From Delphinus delphis (lineage: Eukaryota; Chordata; Mammalia; Artiodactyla; Delphinidae), in contig NC_082687.1 of the NCBI RefSeq assembly GCF_949987515.2, positions 26,686,132-26,750,131 on the forward strand: 64,000 bases of DNA, written 5' to 3'. A program made the position numbers and the translations under genes. The notes under the pieces are model-generated. The model was not told the DNA's origin. It did no database searches and saw only the letters and a program-made list of their open reading frames with translations. Below are positions 8,962 to 21,849 of this stretch, in pieces; position 1 is the first letter of the stretch; each line of letters starts with the position of its first letter.

Positions 8962-11900
8962 TAATGGCTAACACTATGGTGTAAATGCACTGCAATTTTA
9001 AAAAGTGTAATAAACCTTGTGTATTCCAACCATAAAAAGGAATTTTCCCACCCTTCCTCCTATTTCTCTTGGAACATCAGCAAATTGAGTTGCAAGGGAA
9101 ATATAATGAAAAGATTTTAAGTTATCCTGCAGACATGAAGACATGGGAAGTTGGCTATAAAATTACATTTGGGTATTTTTGCTTATTCCCTGTTCAAAAT
9201 CTGTCCAAAATTTCTCTATGAAATAGGAAACTTTCTTCCCCTTTCTTGCCTCTGCACTCTATAAGACTCAAGCTAGCTGACCTTTTATTAACTCTCCTCT
9301 TCACTCCCCACCCCACCCCCTAAAATACTTAGCAGCACTAGAGACTCATTCTTCATTGCCTGAACTTTAAAAAAAAAAAATGAGCCCATAATAAAGAGCT
9401 TCCTACCACTGCCAAGTTACACTGTGATCAATCACCAAAAACAGTACATATTCCAAGAGAGTAAGTATCAACAGTTTTAAAGAAAACCAAGATGCATGAC
9501 CAAATAAATATAATGCAGAGCTAGATGTATAGAATCAGACGTGTAGCATGAAAGGCAGATGATGTCTTAGGAGTTATCGATTAAACTCCAAATTCAAGTT
9601 CGTACGGCATTTTAATAGGAAACATCACAAGCTGTTTTCCTTTTATTTTTTTCACTTCTTCCTTCCCTCCTATTCGTCTCTGGATTGAAGGGTGAGAAGT
9701 AATTAGAATAGTAATGATGATGTGGATTAAAACCGAAATCACATGCACTGTAGAAGCTAGGGTACGTTCCTCACCTAGAATATCCCAGTACTTCTACTCC
9801 TTAGACTTTGAACATGAAACGTATAATCTATATGTCAGTCTCTCTGTTCTGCATCTTAAGTGTAATGTATGGCCCTACAGTCTAAAGGAGATGTTACATG
9901 CGTGATACTACAGCACTCAAAGCAAGTCTTGTTTAAAAGATATGTGATGGGGTCAAGCTTGAATTATCCAAAGGGACTCAAGAGCACAATCCAAGTTCAT
10001 AAATGTTTAAGGGAGCCTAGACTTGAGCTTTCCCATAGAACAAGGGGAAGAGGAATCAAACAAATCCCAGCTAGATAAGCGGTCTGGGGGAAGGACAAGA
10101 ATAGTGGGAGAGGGAGGAGGGTAGAAGAAAGGAGATCATAAAGCCAGGAAAGGGAAAGTTTCATTAAACTCAAGTCAGAAAGGAAATTGTACAAACAGTT
10201 AATAAAGAGAGATCAAAACAAAGGGAGTATGTTCCCAGGACCCTGGGCGAGTCAGCTGATTGTATACATGGTAATGTGAACAAAACAGATAGAGAAAACA
10301 GTGGACTGAGCATTCAAAAGCATTCAGGGCAGGCGCTTTCTGTTTCAGCATGACTGAAATCGTAAGAGATGCTCCATCGCTGAATCTTCAATTAAAAACA
10401 CAAAAGACTCCATCCTGGGCCATGGCAGCTGGGTTCTAAGCGTTGTTCATAAAAGAACTGAACACTTTTTAAGGAAATTTAGCTAATGAGGTTAAAGAAC
10501 AATGTATTCCAGATTGTGCTGTCATTCTTGACCCATTCTGAACTTGTTCTTATTTCTCCTCTGGGCCAAGCAGCTCACTCTCGGCATTTATCAGTAGGAT
10601 ATGAGCACATGCAAAGGTTCAAGGCCAGAATCTGCAGAAAAACCCAAAATGCCCCCATTAAAAAATTCTCATGGGAATTCTTTGCAAAATGCATGAACAG
10701 GCATTTAGCAAATGTATGTAGAAAAGAAGATCCACCACATAAGCCACTCTTCTCTCTGCAGGAAATGATGGTCCAATATCAACAACGTTTCCTGCAGGCC
10801 GATCCCTTAGTCACAGGAGTCCAGCTGTTCTTATTAACAACAAAGGCATGATTTATCTCTCAAGGATGTAAAGGAATGAAAGGCATAACCGAGAAAGTTA
10901 TGTCTTAAACAGATGGGATGGGTCCCATGGGATAATGACTTTCCCACCATTTAAATCTTCTCCTTTATACATTCTGGTACCAAGCCATATCTCAGGATTG
11001 TTCTGGTGTGAAAGGCCTCATCACTATCCTGACATTTTACTTTTTTCAGGCTAGCACTTCCTGTAGCTAACAATTCATTAATTAAGTTGCTTTCATTTAC
11101 AAAGTAAATATTTTTTTTTTTGCCAAAGCAAGATTTTTGCCAGATCAACTTGTTTGATGGTATATTTGTTTTCTTGGACGTATATTAATTTGCATGGGTT
11201 AAGCCATATTTCTAAACGGGCTGGATAATTTTTCTGAAGCACAATTCCCAGTCTTGCCTTTCCTTGCCTGTCCATTTCCAAAAAGAAAAGCTTCAGCCTA
11301 GATATGATTTCTTGAGGAGGCAGATGAACACAGGAAACAGGAACTAGGATTCACCCAACTCAAAAATCCACACCCAAAGATCCAGCTGATAGAAAGGCCA
11401 ATGTTTTTATCTCTTCTTTTATAAACCATTGTCAGATTCCTTTTCCCTAACTTACTACAATGCCTCTTTCCAGAATTCAAACAACCAAAAAGTTCAGATA
11501 ACTGGAATTTTTTTCCATATTTTACTTCAGTAAAAAAGAGACAAAACAAATAAACAAATGGGTATCAGAGACTTGGAGGTTTTTTGTTGTTGTGCTGTTG
11601 TTTTTCTACCTAGCATAGGTTATAGGAACTGTACACATTAGACCAATCGCCTACATCTTATATCCTTATAATAATAATGGCATGTATGTTCAATCATATA
11701 ATTATATTGAGGCTCTTCATGACAGGAAGCATTGAAAAAAGAACAAATTCATTTAATGCTATGTGTACATACTTTATTTGAAAATTTTTTAAACTGGAGG
11801 TCAATATAACTCTCAATTAAGTATAACAAGGACACTTCCTGGTATATACATACTTTATAAGTGGAAAAAGTACTCTAAATTCAGTAACACACACACACAC

Positions 11901-11964
11901 ATGCAAAATAGTTTTAACAGCAAAGTAAATTCTGTAGAGAAAATAGAATTTCAATGACCCTATC
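8960..11964. other. About 3 kb with no assignable gene or repeat
   Basis: This is the longest apparently unique stretch. It includes a 121-codon open frame (10486-10851, plus) without family resemblance or biased composition, taken as chance. A short A-run lies at 9369-9380 and a CA run at 11887-11899. Conserved noncoding elements cannot be excluded from one sequence. Confidence 0.5.
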
Positions 11965-12270
11965 AGTGAAAGAAGCTAGTCACAGAAGACTACATTTATA
12001 TGAAATGTGCAGAACATGCAAATCTATAGAGACAAAAAGTAGATTAGTGGTTGTCTAGGGCTAGAGGATGGGGGATGGGAAGGGTAGGGGCAAGTGACTG
12101 CTATGGATATGGGATTTCTTTTTTGGGTGATGAGAATATTCTGAATTGGATTGTGGTGATGCTTGCCCAACTCTGTGAATATCATTTAAAAATCATTGAA
12201 TTGCTCACTTTAAAAAAGCAAAAGGTATGGCATGTGGATTATATCTCCATAAAACATTTTTTTTTAAATA
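11965..12270 (+). repeat. Old L1 (L1M) 3' end
   Basis: It has the order typical of old L1M 3'UTRs: 'ttatatgaaatgtgcagaac', 'agtggttgtctagggctag', G-rich run, 'tgatgagaatattctg', 'gaattgctcactttaaaaaa', 'tctccataaaac', then an A/T-rich tail. Confidence 0.75.
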
Positions 12271-13629
12271 CCCTCTCAGAGGTGGTTTCCCAGAGCTGCC
12301 CAACACACTGGTGGGTCAATAAAATCCAACTGAGAGAGCAGCCAACCTTTGGGTGGATCTCCTTTCCCTCACCCTCTCCTCCTCTCTCTTTGTTGGTGAT
12401 ATTTGACTAATCTGTCTCCTTCCCTGCTTTCATCCCGTTGGCTTGGATCGTACTTCGCCATCTGTTCACTAACTTGGCTTTGAATTTCCGGCCCTCCTTA
12501 AAATAACATCAAGTGCTCCTTTGAAAATGTCCACTGATCAAAGCCCTGCCTCCTGGATCTCATGCGAAGTCTGACACCTGAGCGCATTTTGCAATTCTTG
12601 ACCAGCACTCCTGAACTCTGCCAAGTTTTCACTGTTTTCTAACCTAAACCTCAGTCTTCTCCCAGAGATGCTAAGTTAGAACCGAGGTAGAGGTTCTGAT
12701 TGCTGCCAGGCCAGGCTCCTCAGGAAGACTTTGCTGGATCTCGTGGCAGTCACATGAATTTAACTGAAATGTGAAATGTACAGAGACTCACACTGGAGAG
12801 CACACAGCCTTTTTAAACCATTAAACTGACCTGGATTCTAGTGGGCTTTCCATTTGGACTGGACCATCTTGTCCCGCCTCAGGATGTGGGTTACAGGACA
12901 GCAATCCTATCTGGCCCCCAGCATCAGGGATGCTCCTGTCCAGCCATCATATTCAAGTAGGCCATGGAAGCACCTCTCCAAATAAACATTATTTACTTAA
13001 TGTCCATGTTTGGAATGGCTTAGAAAAAGAAAAAGCCCTAAGAGCTCATCTGATCTCGTGGAAAGACAGAAATCATACGTGTGGTTTCCTTGGGCTGTTC
13101 AGCTTTTCCCAATCTCCCCCACCCCACGTTCAGAGCTCCTTTCATCTTCATCTGCAGATTCTCTTCAGGAAGTGGTGCTTAAAGGCACAGCTGAACCACT
13201 GAGTTGTCCTGTGGTCTGATTCCCTGAAGCCTTAGATTTTGATTTGAAGAAATTGCTTGAAAGCACTATATCTTTTTTTCTCACCACTGGCAAATGGCAA
13301 AGTTTTCACATCCTGATAGCAATGCTTTTAAGTGAGAAATATAAGAATCAATTTGTCCATTATTCCATTATTCTACCCAAACACTTAATAATTAAGAGAC
13401 AGACTAGAATACTTCAATTAACTACCTGCAAGGGTTTTTTTGTTTTTGTTTTTTAAAAGTTGATTTTGAAGTTGATAAGCTCCCTAGAGTCTAAGAAAAA
13501 TTCTTTTAGGCATCCACCTGGAAGTTGTCACAATTTGAATGAATGGTTTATTCAAAATGAAATTTAAATTTCTCTATAGCAATTTTAGTTTCATGTAACT
13601 TTAAATCTTAGAAATAATTTAGTACAACT
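12271..13629. other. No assignable feature
   Basis: Apparently unique sequence with overlapping short open frames (12930-13219) that match no recognised family. No splice-flanked exon stood out. Confidence 0.45.
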
Positions 13630-13725
13630 CCTTCACCTTACAGATAACAAAAGTAAAACCCAGTGAAGAGAAGTGACTTGCCCAAGTTCATAAATATATG
13701 ACGAAACTAGAACTAGGAGAAAAAA
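13630..13725 (-). repeat. MIR SINE fragment
   Basis: Antisense MIR core: 'cagataacaaaagtaaaaccc', then 'agtgacttgcccaagttcat', the reverse of the classic 'ctgtgaccttgggcaagt' block. Confidence 0.75.
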
Positions 13726-14619
13726 CAAATCCTAAGATTCTTGAAACTGGACCTTCTTTTACTCTATGATCAGGCAACAATTTATGATGATGTGAGCCTT
13801 ATGAAATTTACACTTGACTCAAAAACTAGAGGGAGGGCAAGGAAGGGATTCAGAAGGGATGGGGAAGAACGAGAGGATCAAACAGCATCTTATTTCCGGC
13901 TCCGTGCAATGACTGAAACAGACAATATTAGGAAGACTATTACTTAGCTCCCTAAATCAAAAATAGCAAAGACCTCCTGGCAGCTAAAGAAGCTGAAAAA
14001 CACTGCCCCACACTCAATCCCTGGACACAGAAAGTACACAGCTTACTATGTCAGGACACAAAAAGACTCAAAACAAATCATGACTCATGGCAGCCTTAAA
14101 CAGTTGTAATCGTCTCTTATCTTTGTTTGAATACTACTCTCTTACACCGAAATAATTACAGCAATTATATGCTCTTGTATTTCATAAACAAATGCAAATT
14201 CATCCTCAAAGGATCATCTAATATAAAGGAAATAAAGAATTGCAAGGAAGAAATAAAACACACTACATTTCATTAGACCTATCTCTTGATTTTCCTTAGA
14301 TTTAATCTGATTTCTCTTGTAGGCCTATTAGAAAATCACTTTCTTCTTTTGGTAGAAATTGCCTGTAACTATGTTCTGGAAATGAGCTATTTCTGGCATT
14401 GCTGATCTGTAATTCTGCAGAGCACTTTCATGGGGGCAGAGGGCAACCCAGTGAATCACAGAGTCTAAGGAGGAAAGCAGAGCACTATGTCTGAACAAGC
14501 TCTTTGCCTGAACAGTTACTGGTCTCCTCGGAGGTGTAGCTCGGAACTGAAAGAGAACCTTTAGGGAGGTTCAACACAAGACAGGTGGTTTTGGATCAGG
14601 AGGATGGTGCCTTCTGGTG
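13726..14619. other. No assignable feature
   Basis: Nothing recognised on either strand. Confidence 0.4.
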
Positions 14620-14785
14620 ATTAGTACAGAGCCTGGGTTACATTTTGGTTCCCTGATTCCTAGCTTGGTGATAGTGGGTAAGTTACTGAACTTCTCTATG
14701 CAATGAGACCAGCCGTACTAATGCCATCGGGTTCTTGTGAACATTCAGTGAAGGAAATACATGACTGTATCTAGCCCAGAGCCTA
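14620..14785 (+). repeat. MIR SINE fragment
   Basis: Sense MIR: 'agagcctgggttacat', 'gatagtgggtaagttactgaac', 'ttcttgtgaacattcagtga', 'tagcccagagcc' in the expected order. Confidence 0.8.
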
Positions 14786-14999
14786 TGTGAATTATATCCT
14801 CTGTAACAGAGTTCTCGTATCTTTCCTTAGCCAAGGGAATGGGGACCTGGCAGTACTGCTGGAGAGAAATGTCGTATCACAAATCCACTCCACTCGGCCT
14901 CTGCCTCGAGGATTTTGGAAAGATTGGACCCAAACAGTAGCTCAGGAAATTGGTGAGGGAGCCTGTCTATCCAACATCAGAACCACAATTCTTAACGCT

Positions 15000-15100
15000 A
15001 TAGACGAGTGTGGACCTTGGCCCAGCAGCATCAGTATCATCCCAGAACTGGATCTCTGGGGGTGGCTCCAGGAATCTGTTACCAGCAAACCTGAAAAAAA
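15000..15100 (+). mobile_element. MER5-type hAT-Charlie fragment
   Basis: 'gtgtggaccttggcccagcag', 'catcagtatcatccc', then 'tctctgggggtggctccagg' and 'aatctgttaccagcaa' follow the MER5 order, with the central part missing. Confidence 0.6.
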
Positions 15101-15104
15101 AGCA

Positions 15105-16400
15105 GGAAGACACGGACCAGGGAATCAATGATTTTCAGGGACCCAAGTCAAAGAGATTTTAAGGAAAGATGGAAGAGCCAACTGATAGGAAGCTTCCAGG
15201 GGAAACTTTTAGAGATCATATGACAATTATCAATTTTACAAATGCTTTCATTCACTTAGCAAACACGAATCCACATGGTGCTTATTAATATTCTAAGTAG
15301 AAATGAGCCACTGAATTTATTACAGATCGGCTGGGTAGGCTGATCCCCAAGACAAGAAGGGATCGGCTGTAAAATTGTTAAATAAAAAGAGCCCAAGTAC
15401 TTATTTTTGGTGACAACAAGTAAAGAGAGAGATGGGAAGATAGCATCTTACTCAACAGCCAGTCCTGGGAGAAAAAGAATCAAGGAACAGAAGCAATCCA
15501 ATTCTCTAGGGCTTTCAGAATGAAAAAAATATAAGAGTGAGACGTGGGACTGAAATCCAGCAGCTGAGATGTAACCCATCAGGCCAACTGGCAGAAGGCC
15601 CAGCAGCAAGGCACCGTCTTAGGAGCTAAACATCTGCCTGTTTTCACATCTCCACAATATGCTAAACTGTGAGCAAAAAGTTGCAGCATTCCACAAAGAT
15701 CAGGGGCACACAACAGTTAGAAAATTCAGTTGCATGTGTAAATATTTACCTAGCTACTTCCTTGGGGTCTACAAACCTGTTTCATTTTATTGGCAGCGAA
15801 CTCCATCATTTTAGCAAGCCACTATATTTTACTAGCAGGATGGGGAGGTGGGGGAGAGGCATCACTTAAAGTAACTGGGAAAATACATTACAGATTTTTA
15901 GTAGTCATCCCACCAATGCCTCTGAAACCAGAGGGGAGTGGGGAGGAGCATTCTCAAGTGAGGTGTCCATGCCAGAGAAATTAACATTCTAATCCTCCAT
16001 CAGGCTCCCAGATCCTGCAACTTTCCCTACTCAAAGTTAAGGCGTCTTGACGCATTTTCAGGTTGAACCCTTCCCCAGAATCTCAATCCAATGCTATCAT
16101 TAATCAGAAGAAGTTGAAGGGGCTCTAGTTGAGCATCTCAAGTAGACATGCCTGCCAAGCAATCTATTCCCAGACCTGCCCTGGCTTATAGTTCCAGTAG
16201 TACTCATTTACCTTCACCTGGCTCTTGTGGACAGCTCTCGCCTTGTCTGTTATTGCGTACCCACTATGCATCCACCTGAGAGCTAGACACAGAAATCCAG
16301 ACACTTTCTTCAGGAGGCCAGCAGTCTACTTGCTCTAGGAAAATATTCTCAACTTCCTTCCCAGGTAAGAGGGAGAACTTGTGCTCTGGCCTAAGTGGAA
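15105..16400. other. No assignable feature
   Basis: Apparently unique sequence on both strands. Confidence 0.4.
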
Positions 16401-16761
16401 GTAAAAAACTCAATAGTTTAACAGGTGGGTGATAAGGATGAAGAGATCTCTAGAAAGTGCAGCAAAATGAATAAAAAAAAAGAAAAGAAAATACAAGGGG
16501 AAAAGATAAGAAAAGTGGTACACCCGTTCTGAAAATCTAATATTGGAATACTAGGTTTCCTGAAAGAGAGGACAAAGAAAAAAATGGAAGGAGAAAATCT
16601 ACAACTGAAAAACTCAAGAGAATTTCCTAGAATTGAAGAACATGGGTCTGAGTGTCTAGCATGGGGGGTAAAAATAGAGCCACACAGGCACATCACTGAG
16701 AAACTTTAGAACCCTGAGTGTAAAGAGAAGAGCAAACACAGTTCCAGAGAAAGAAAGAAAA

Positions 16762-16783
16762 ATTCCTCCATATATGGAGGAAT
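16762..16783. promoter_or_regulatory. Perfect 22-bp palindrome with a CArG-box core
   Basis: The 22 bases are exactly self-complementary. The central ten, CCATATATGG (16768-16777), fit the SRF-binding CArG consensus CC(A/T)6GG. It lies in old LINE-like sequence. Function is unproven; this is a sequence-level match only. Confidence 0.4.
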
Positions 16784-17218
16784 CAGAAAGTAAAATAGCC
16801 TCAAATGACATAAAAGCAAACGAAAACTAGAAATTAATGGAGGAATGCCTTCAAAATTCTGAAGGAAAATTATTTCCAGCCTAAATTTCTATTAGCAGCC
16901 AAGCCATCATTCAAGTTTCAGGACAGAATACAAATATTAAAGATATTCAAGGACTCAAAAAAAATTTTTTTAAGTGGTGAAGGCCTTGGGGTTCAAATAG
17001 TGGTAAGTACAATTAATTAAAAGTAAGCAAATTTCAAACAAGACAACTCCAGGGAATACAGAAGGTTATGCAAAGAAGGAAAAAAATAGCACATTCATAA
17101 AATTCATCTATGAATAAAGTACAGCGGTAATAACAACATAAACCTTTCTATTGATCTAACCAAAAGTATAATATAACTATATTGGGAGGTCAGGGGTTAG
17201 GAAAAAAATATGTGAGTG

Positions 17219-17220
<2 letters not shown>

Positions 17221-17255
<35 letters not shown>
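17221..17255. repeat. (GT)n microsatellite
   Basis: About 17 GT units. Confidence 0.98.
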
Positions 17256-17256
<1 letters not shown>

Positions 17257-17548
17257 TATGAAGGAAGGGGAAGGAAGAGGGCTAAAATCCTCATCTTCCA
17301 ACATGAAAAGTCAACAGATAATGTCTAAAACTGGAAGGGAAAATCAAGGAGTAGAAACAGTAGCATACTATCCATGAATATGGAGGAAAATACCAAAACC
17401 AAAAATCAGCTAAGGGTTATCAGTGTTTGCTTCTGGGGAGGGGGAAGTGGAAGGGGAGGGAACAAGGAAATCATTTTTCATTACTAATTTTGTAGACCTT
17501 TTTGACTCTTAAAATTACGAGTGATAATAATGTTGATTAAAATAAATG

Positions 17549-17745
17549 TGGGAATAAGCAACAAGGTCCTACTGTAGAGCACATGGAACTATATTCATTA
17601 TCCTATAATAAACAATAATGGAAAGGAATATGAAAAAGAATATATAATGTATAACTGAATCACTTTGCTGTACAGCAGAAATGAACACAACATTGTAAAT
17701 CTACTTCAAAAAAATAAATTTTTAAAAATAAACAAAAATAAATAA
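17549..17745 (+). mobile_element. 5'-truncated older L1 3' end
   Basis: It has L1 3'UTR landmarks 'caaggtcctactgtagagcac', 'taataaacaataatgg', 'gaatcactttgctgtacagc', 'acacaacattgtaaat' and an AAATA-rich tail. A candidate 10-bp duplication ('aaataaatgt') flanks it around 17538 and 17743. Confidence 0.9.
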
Positions 17746-17784
17746 ATAAATGTAAAAGAGGCTGAGGCCCAGCACGGCTAAGGA

Positions 17785-18020
17785 AAGTAGTAGGATAGTA
17801 TCTGAAGTTAGATAACCCTGATTTGCATCCTACTTCTGCCCCCTGACTAATGACGTGATCTTGGGCATTTTAACCCTTATAAACCTCAGTTCCCTCAACT
17901 TAACATGGGGGTTATAAAAATAAATAAAAATATTAAAAAAAAATCAGAGTGCAGCTGCAAGGCTTAAGTGATAAAGGGCTAGGAAGTGATTAGCAGTGCC
18001 CGGCACATTATAAGGCCTCT
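17785..18020 (+). repeat. MIR SINE, well preserved
   Basis: Nearly the full MIR in sense orientation: 'ttgcatcctacttctgcccc', 'gatcttgggcattttaaccc', 'aacctcagttccctcaactt', 'gcttaagtgataaagg', 'agcagtgcccggcac', with an A-rich expansion at 17920-17942. Confidence 0.88.
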
Positions 18021-18024
18021 TCCT

Positions 18025-18785
18025 TGAACACATATTTAGAGTGTATGCTCTGCATCAAGCGCAGTAGACACTGGGGATGTATCAGTGAATGTACAAGATC
18101 CCTACCCTCATGGAGCTTCCTAGAATGGGAGAGAGAGACACGAAACAATAAAATAATACTAAATTAAAAATTCAGTGCATTCAAAGGAACAAGTGACACG
18201 TGCTGTGGAATAAAATAGAGCAAGGGAAGGGATATCCAGACTGCTGGGAAGGGGAAGTGGGATAGTGCTTGCCATTTTAAATAAGTTGGTCAAGAATGAC
18301 CTCACAAAAAGGTGACTTTTGAGCAAAGACTTGAAGGAGTGGGGAAGCTAACCATTCATACGTTTGGGGGAAAGCATTTGAGGCCAGAGGAAGAGACGGC
18401 TCCAAGTCTGCGCAAGTGCGTGGCCAGTTAGGGAAAGAGCCAGGAAGCCCATGTGGATGGAGCAGTGAGGGGAAAGTAGCAGGACATGAGGTCAAAGGGG
18501 AAACAGGGCCAGGGAGATCATGCGGAACCTTGATGCTTAAGCAGGACCTTGGCTTTTCTTAGAGTGAAATGAGGGGCCATTGCAGCTACTAGAGCTGCAC
18601 GATCTGATTCTCCCTGTGAATGGATCGCTCTAGCTACTGTGTTAGGAAGAGACAAAGCACAGCGGGTCCTTCACAGGAAGTGGGAAACCAGTAGGAGGTG
18701 CCTGCAGTGTTCCAGAAAGAGAAGATGCTGGTGACTCAGACCAGCAGGGTTGGAGAGAAGTGACTGGATTTTCTATGAATAGATA
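18025..18785 (-). repeat. L2 LINE, long 3' segment
   Basis: Antisense L2 from its 3' end ('agtagacactggggatgtat', 'ctcatggagcttcctagaat') through 'gaccttggcttttcttagag', 'gatctgattctcc' and 'tcgctctagctactgtgtta' to 'ccagtaggaggtgcctgcag'. About 760 bp with all landmarks in order makes it one of the longest uninterrupted L2 pieces here. Confidence 0.85.
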
Positions 18786-19114
18786 TTGCTGTTATTTACC
18801 CAAGATGATACACAGGTTAATGGCAGAAGTATGAAGCTACAGTTACAGCTTCCCAGTCTTTTTCTGAATAAAGAGAAACTATAAATGGAAAATCTAAATA
18901 GAAATACCTTATTATTTTGTCCTTATGTAGGTTAATAAAATTTGTAAAAGTTGCATTTCCTCTCAGTCATAAAATCTCTGTTATTCTGTAGGCCTTGACA
19001 TTTGTATACAATGGATGGATCAGTGATTTTTTTAAAGGGGCAATAACAATTGCACACATGACACCCATGTCCATTTCTTTTACTTTGCATAATACCTTAT
19101 ACAGTAAATATTAT

Positions 19115-19440
19115 TTAGGTATCGCTTTAGGTAAATATTTATTCATTCATCGAACACTGATAAATAAGCCATGGACTATACCCTCGGCTTGCTTAACAGT
19201 GTAGTGAGGGAGAATAGACGAACATAAATAATTTAAACACACAGAAGAAGGAGGTCAGTCTCAGAAAACGAGTTCAGGTTAATTGCTCTAGGGAGTTCCA
19301 GAACGGCAGGCAGCCATTCCTTTCAGCTGGGGGAGGGTCAGGAGGTGGTGTGTGAAAGGCTCCACGGAGGAAGTGACACCCGTGGGACTGTTTGTATTTG
19401 CACTGCAGGATGGGACAGAGGGCTGGATATTCCTGGAAGT
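19115..19440 (-). repeat. L2 LINE fragment
   Basis: 'atttattcattcatcgaaca' marks the antisense L2 3' end. Later 'aggctccacggaggaagtga' corresponds to the 'tgaggaggtgac' block. It is diverged. Confidence 0.6.
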
Positions 19441-19464
19441 GAAAAAAAATTTTTTTCACCTAGT

Positions 19465-20300
19465 AGGCCATTTCAATGTACATAAGAGGAATGATAATTT
19501 TTGAAGAGTCACTGGAGCATAGGGCCTGGGAAGAGGATTAATGGAAATAGGAAAAACAGGGTAAAGAAAATCATATTAAGGAGAATTTTAATATTGCCAG
19601 ATAAGAGACTCTGGATAAAGATGATCATAAGAAGAAAAGAACTAAATGCTAATGGGAATCCAGTCATCAGAGAAGGGTTCTAAGGCACTCAGCTAAGACA
19701 CTGACCACTGGTCCGGCTGTGAGTTTCCCAACTGTCAGTTTTACTGTCCAAGATTAGAATGTGGGCAGGAACTTTGGGGTTAAATTTAAATTGCCAGCTA
19801 AAAAATTATTTCCTATTTTCTTTTACAGTTAAGATTTTTTTAAGTCTTTGGACATTTATTTCTCTATGTTGCTTTGCTTTCTTTCCAACGTCAAGGAAGA
19901 AATGGTAGCAATCCTTTTTCCTTCCCCTTCTGCATCCCTCCTTCCCCAGCTTTAGCAAAAGAACACTAACAGTGGATCAAATGGCCAGCCCTGTGCTTTG
20001 GGCTCATTTTTATTGCAAGTCACTGGGGTCAGGATCAAGACCAAACCAGGACCCTCATAAATCATAACAAAGATGCTACACGCAGTGAAATACACCTGTA
20101 GCCAGCCTTTGCATCTCAGTGAACTTGACTTCTGCAATCTGGTTAAACAGTTTTGTTGTGTTCCACCAATCTCTTGCATGCCCTAATTAAGTAGGAATGT
20201 AGCCCCACTTAGCAGGCTCTGAGATTTTCTGTAACCCAGATTATCTGGAGAGCTCTCAATTTTATGATGGAATTTTGCAGTCTTTTGCGAAGTCCTGCAA
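19465..20300. other. No assignable feature
   Basis: No recognised repeat or exon. A near-palindromic A8/T7 hairpin (GTGA8 T7CAC-like) lies at 19439-19459. Confidence 0.4.
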
Positions 20301-20307
20301 TCCCCAT

Positions 20308-20520
20308 TTCTGCCAATAATAACAATAGTTAACATTTATTGAAAACATACTTTGTGCCTGGCCTGTGCAAACTCGTTTAATCCTCACAACAACTCTGTGA
20401 GGTAGGTACAATTGTTTTGTCCATTTACAAATGAAGAAACCAATGCACAGAGAAGTTAGGTAATTCGCCAAGGATCCTAGAGCCAGAAAGTGAATGAATG
20501 AACGAACATTTCTCTCCTTC
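20308..20520 (-). repeat. MIR SINE
   Basis: Antisense MIR: 'gcctggcctgtgcaaactcg', 'aatcctcacaacaactctgtg', 'aatgaagaaaccaatgcacag', 'ggtaattcgccaaggat'. Confidence 0.88.
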
Positions 20521-20524
20521 TTCT

Positions 20525-21845
20525 CCACCAAGAGTCCACAGTCTCTGCTGGCAGCTTTCACCTGATTCTTCTCTTTTCCATCAGGGTGCTCTCCTGAATG
20601 TGGTAATGAAGTCCTCAGACTATACCTCAGTTTCTTTCTACAAAGAAACCTAGATTTGTCTCCTAACCTGGGCACTTGCCAAATCATCTTGTCCTCTGCA
20701 GCTTTCAGACTCCTTTAGTTTAAAACAAAAAAAAAAGGCTCTGACTGAACCTTACCCTCTACCACCATTATTCTGTTATCTTATCACAGCTTTCACTATT
20801 TTATCTTGAGTGGGTTTTTTTTCCACTGCATTTCATCATTTTCAAATGTCAGATTAATTTGTCACCATGTGTACCCTTCTGAAGACCTTAAAATCATGGT
20901 TCATCAAGACCACGCTGGAAACCAACAACCAATGCAGACAAAAACTGAGAATTTAAATGTCATTACAGAACAGGAAAGAAAAATAGGACTGTTCTCCAGC
21001 TGCATATACATCTGTGTATTTTTTTGGATGTTGACTTTGAAATGCTAAAACACTCCCACATGGAAATGATCCATCATTTTGTTGTTTATGCATCTGAGTA
21101 CACAAACATATGCTTCTGAATGTCTGTAGAACCTGGTTTATAGTGCCAAGCTAATTCAACCAACATGCTCAGAGGCCTTTAATTTTATAGAAATTTACAA
21201 AAACAGGTATATTGCCCTTGTACAGAACTATATTGTGATAATTTTAATTGGATCACTCATCTAAGAAGGTTTGGTCCAAATAACCCATATTCTCCTATAT
21301 ATGTAAAGAATAATTTTTTAAGTGTGCTCTGCATTTTTTTTTTGCACTTTATTTTTGTAGAAAAAGGGAACTAAAGAACATTAAGCTCTATTTATACTTC
21401 TCTAAATTATCTTCTAACTTTTGTCACTGTACATACATAAGTACATTTTTATGTCATTGTATCATGCATGCATTGTTTTGTATTCTGTTTTTTCTTCACT
21501 TTATTAATATTCTTTTGTGCCTAAATAGACCCTGCACACAAAATATGCCTTTTACGTGTCATAGAATAATTCTGTGGTGGGTGCTCCTTTGTGATGCTAT
21601 TGCTGTTAGTCTTTTTTTTTTTATTTTTGGCTTTTGGCTTGGTGTCCTATTTTCTCCTATTTTAAATTGAGGTATTTTTAATATTGTCATGTAATTTACA
21701 TTTTTCTCTTTAGGGATACCTCCATAGAGCACTAGCTTCAACTAAATTTTAGCTTCATCTAAACCCTTTGTTTAGCCAAATTTTAGTTTAAAACACACAC
21801 AGGAGCAGTAAAAAAGGAAAATCCCTAAACCCTAACCTCCCCCAC
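20525..21845. other. No assignable feature
   Basis: AT-rich. No confident repeat or coding assignment; parts may be very old L1. Confidence 0.4.
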
Positions 21846-21849
21846 CCTC

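Larger units (their letters stand above)
16420..17545 (+). repeat. Very old L1/HAL1-like element (ORF1 region and 3' end), tentative
   Basis: Around 16850-16960 the text follows the ORF1 C-terminal landmark ('aaaattctgaaggaaaattat', 'cagccaagccatcattcaag', 'caggacagaatacaaatatt', 'aaggactcaaaaaa') seen in old L1 and HAL1 elements. 17400-17545 resembles an old LINE 3'UTR. Divergence is high and no frame survives. Confidence 0.4.

Noticed and set aside
10486..10851. 121-codon open frame in apparently unique sequence
   Set aside because: No recognisable domain, ordinary composition and no supporting splice or promoter signals; length is compatible with chance over 64 kb.
20262..20687. 141-codon open frame on the minus strand
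   Set aside because: It overlaps a MIR SINE (20308-20520) and shows no family resemblance.
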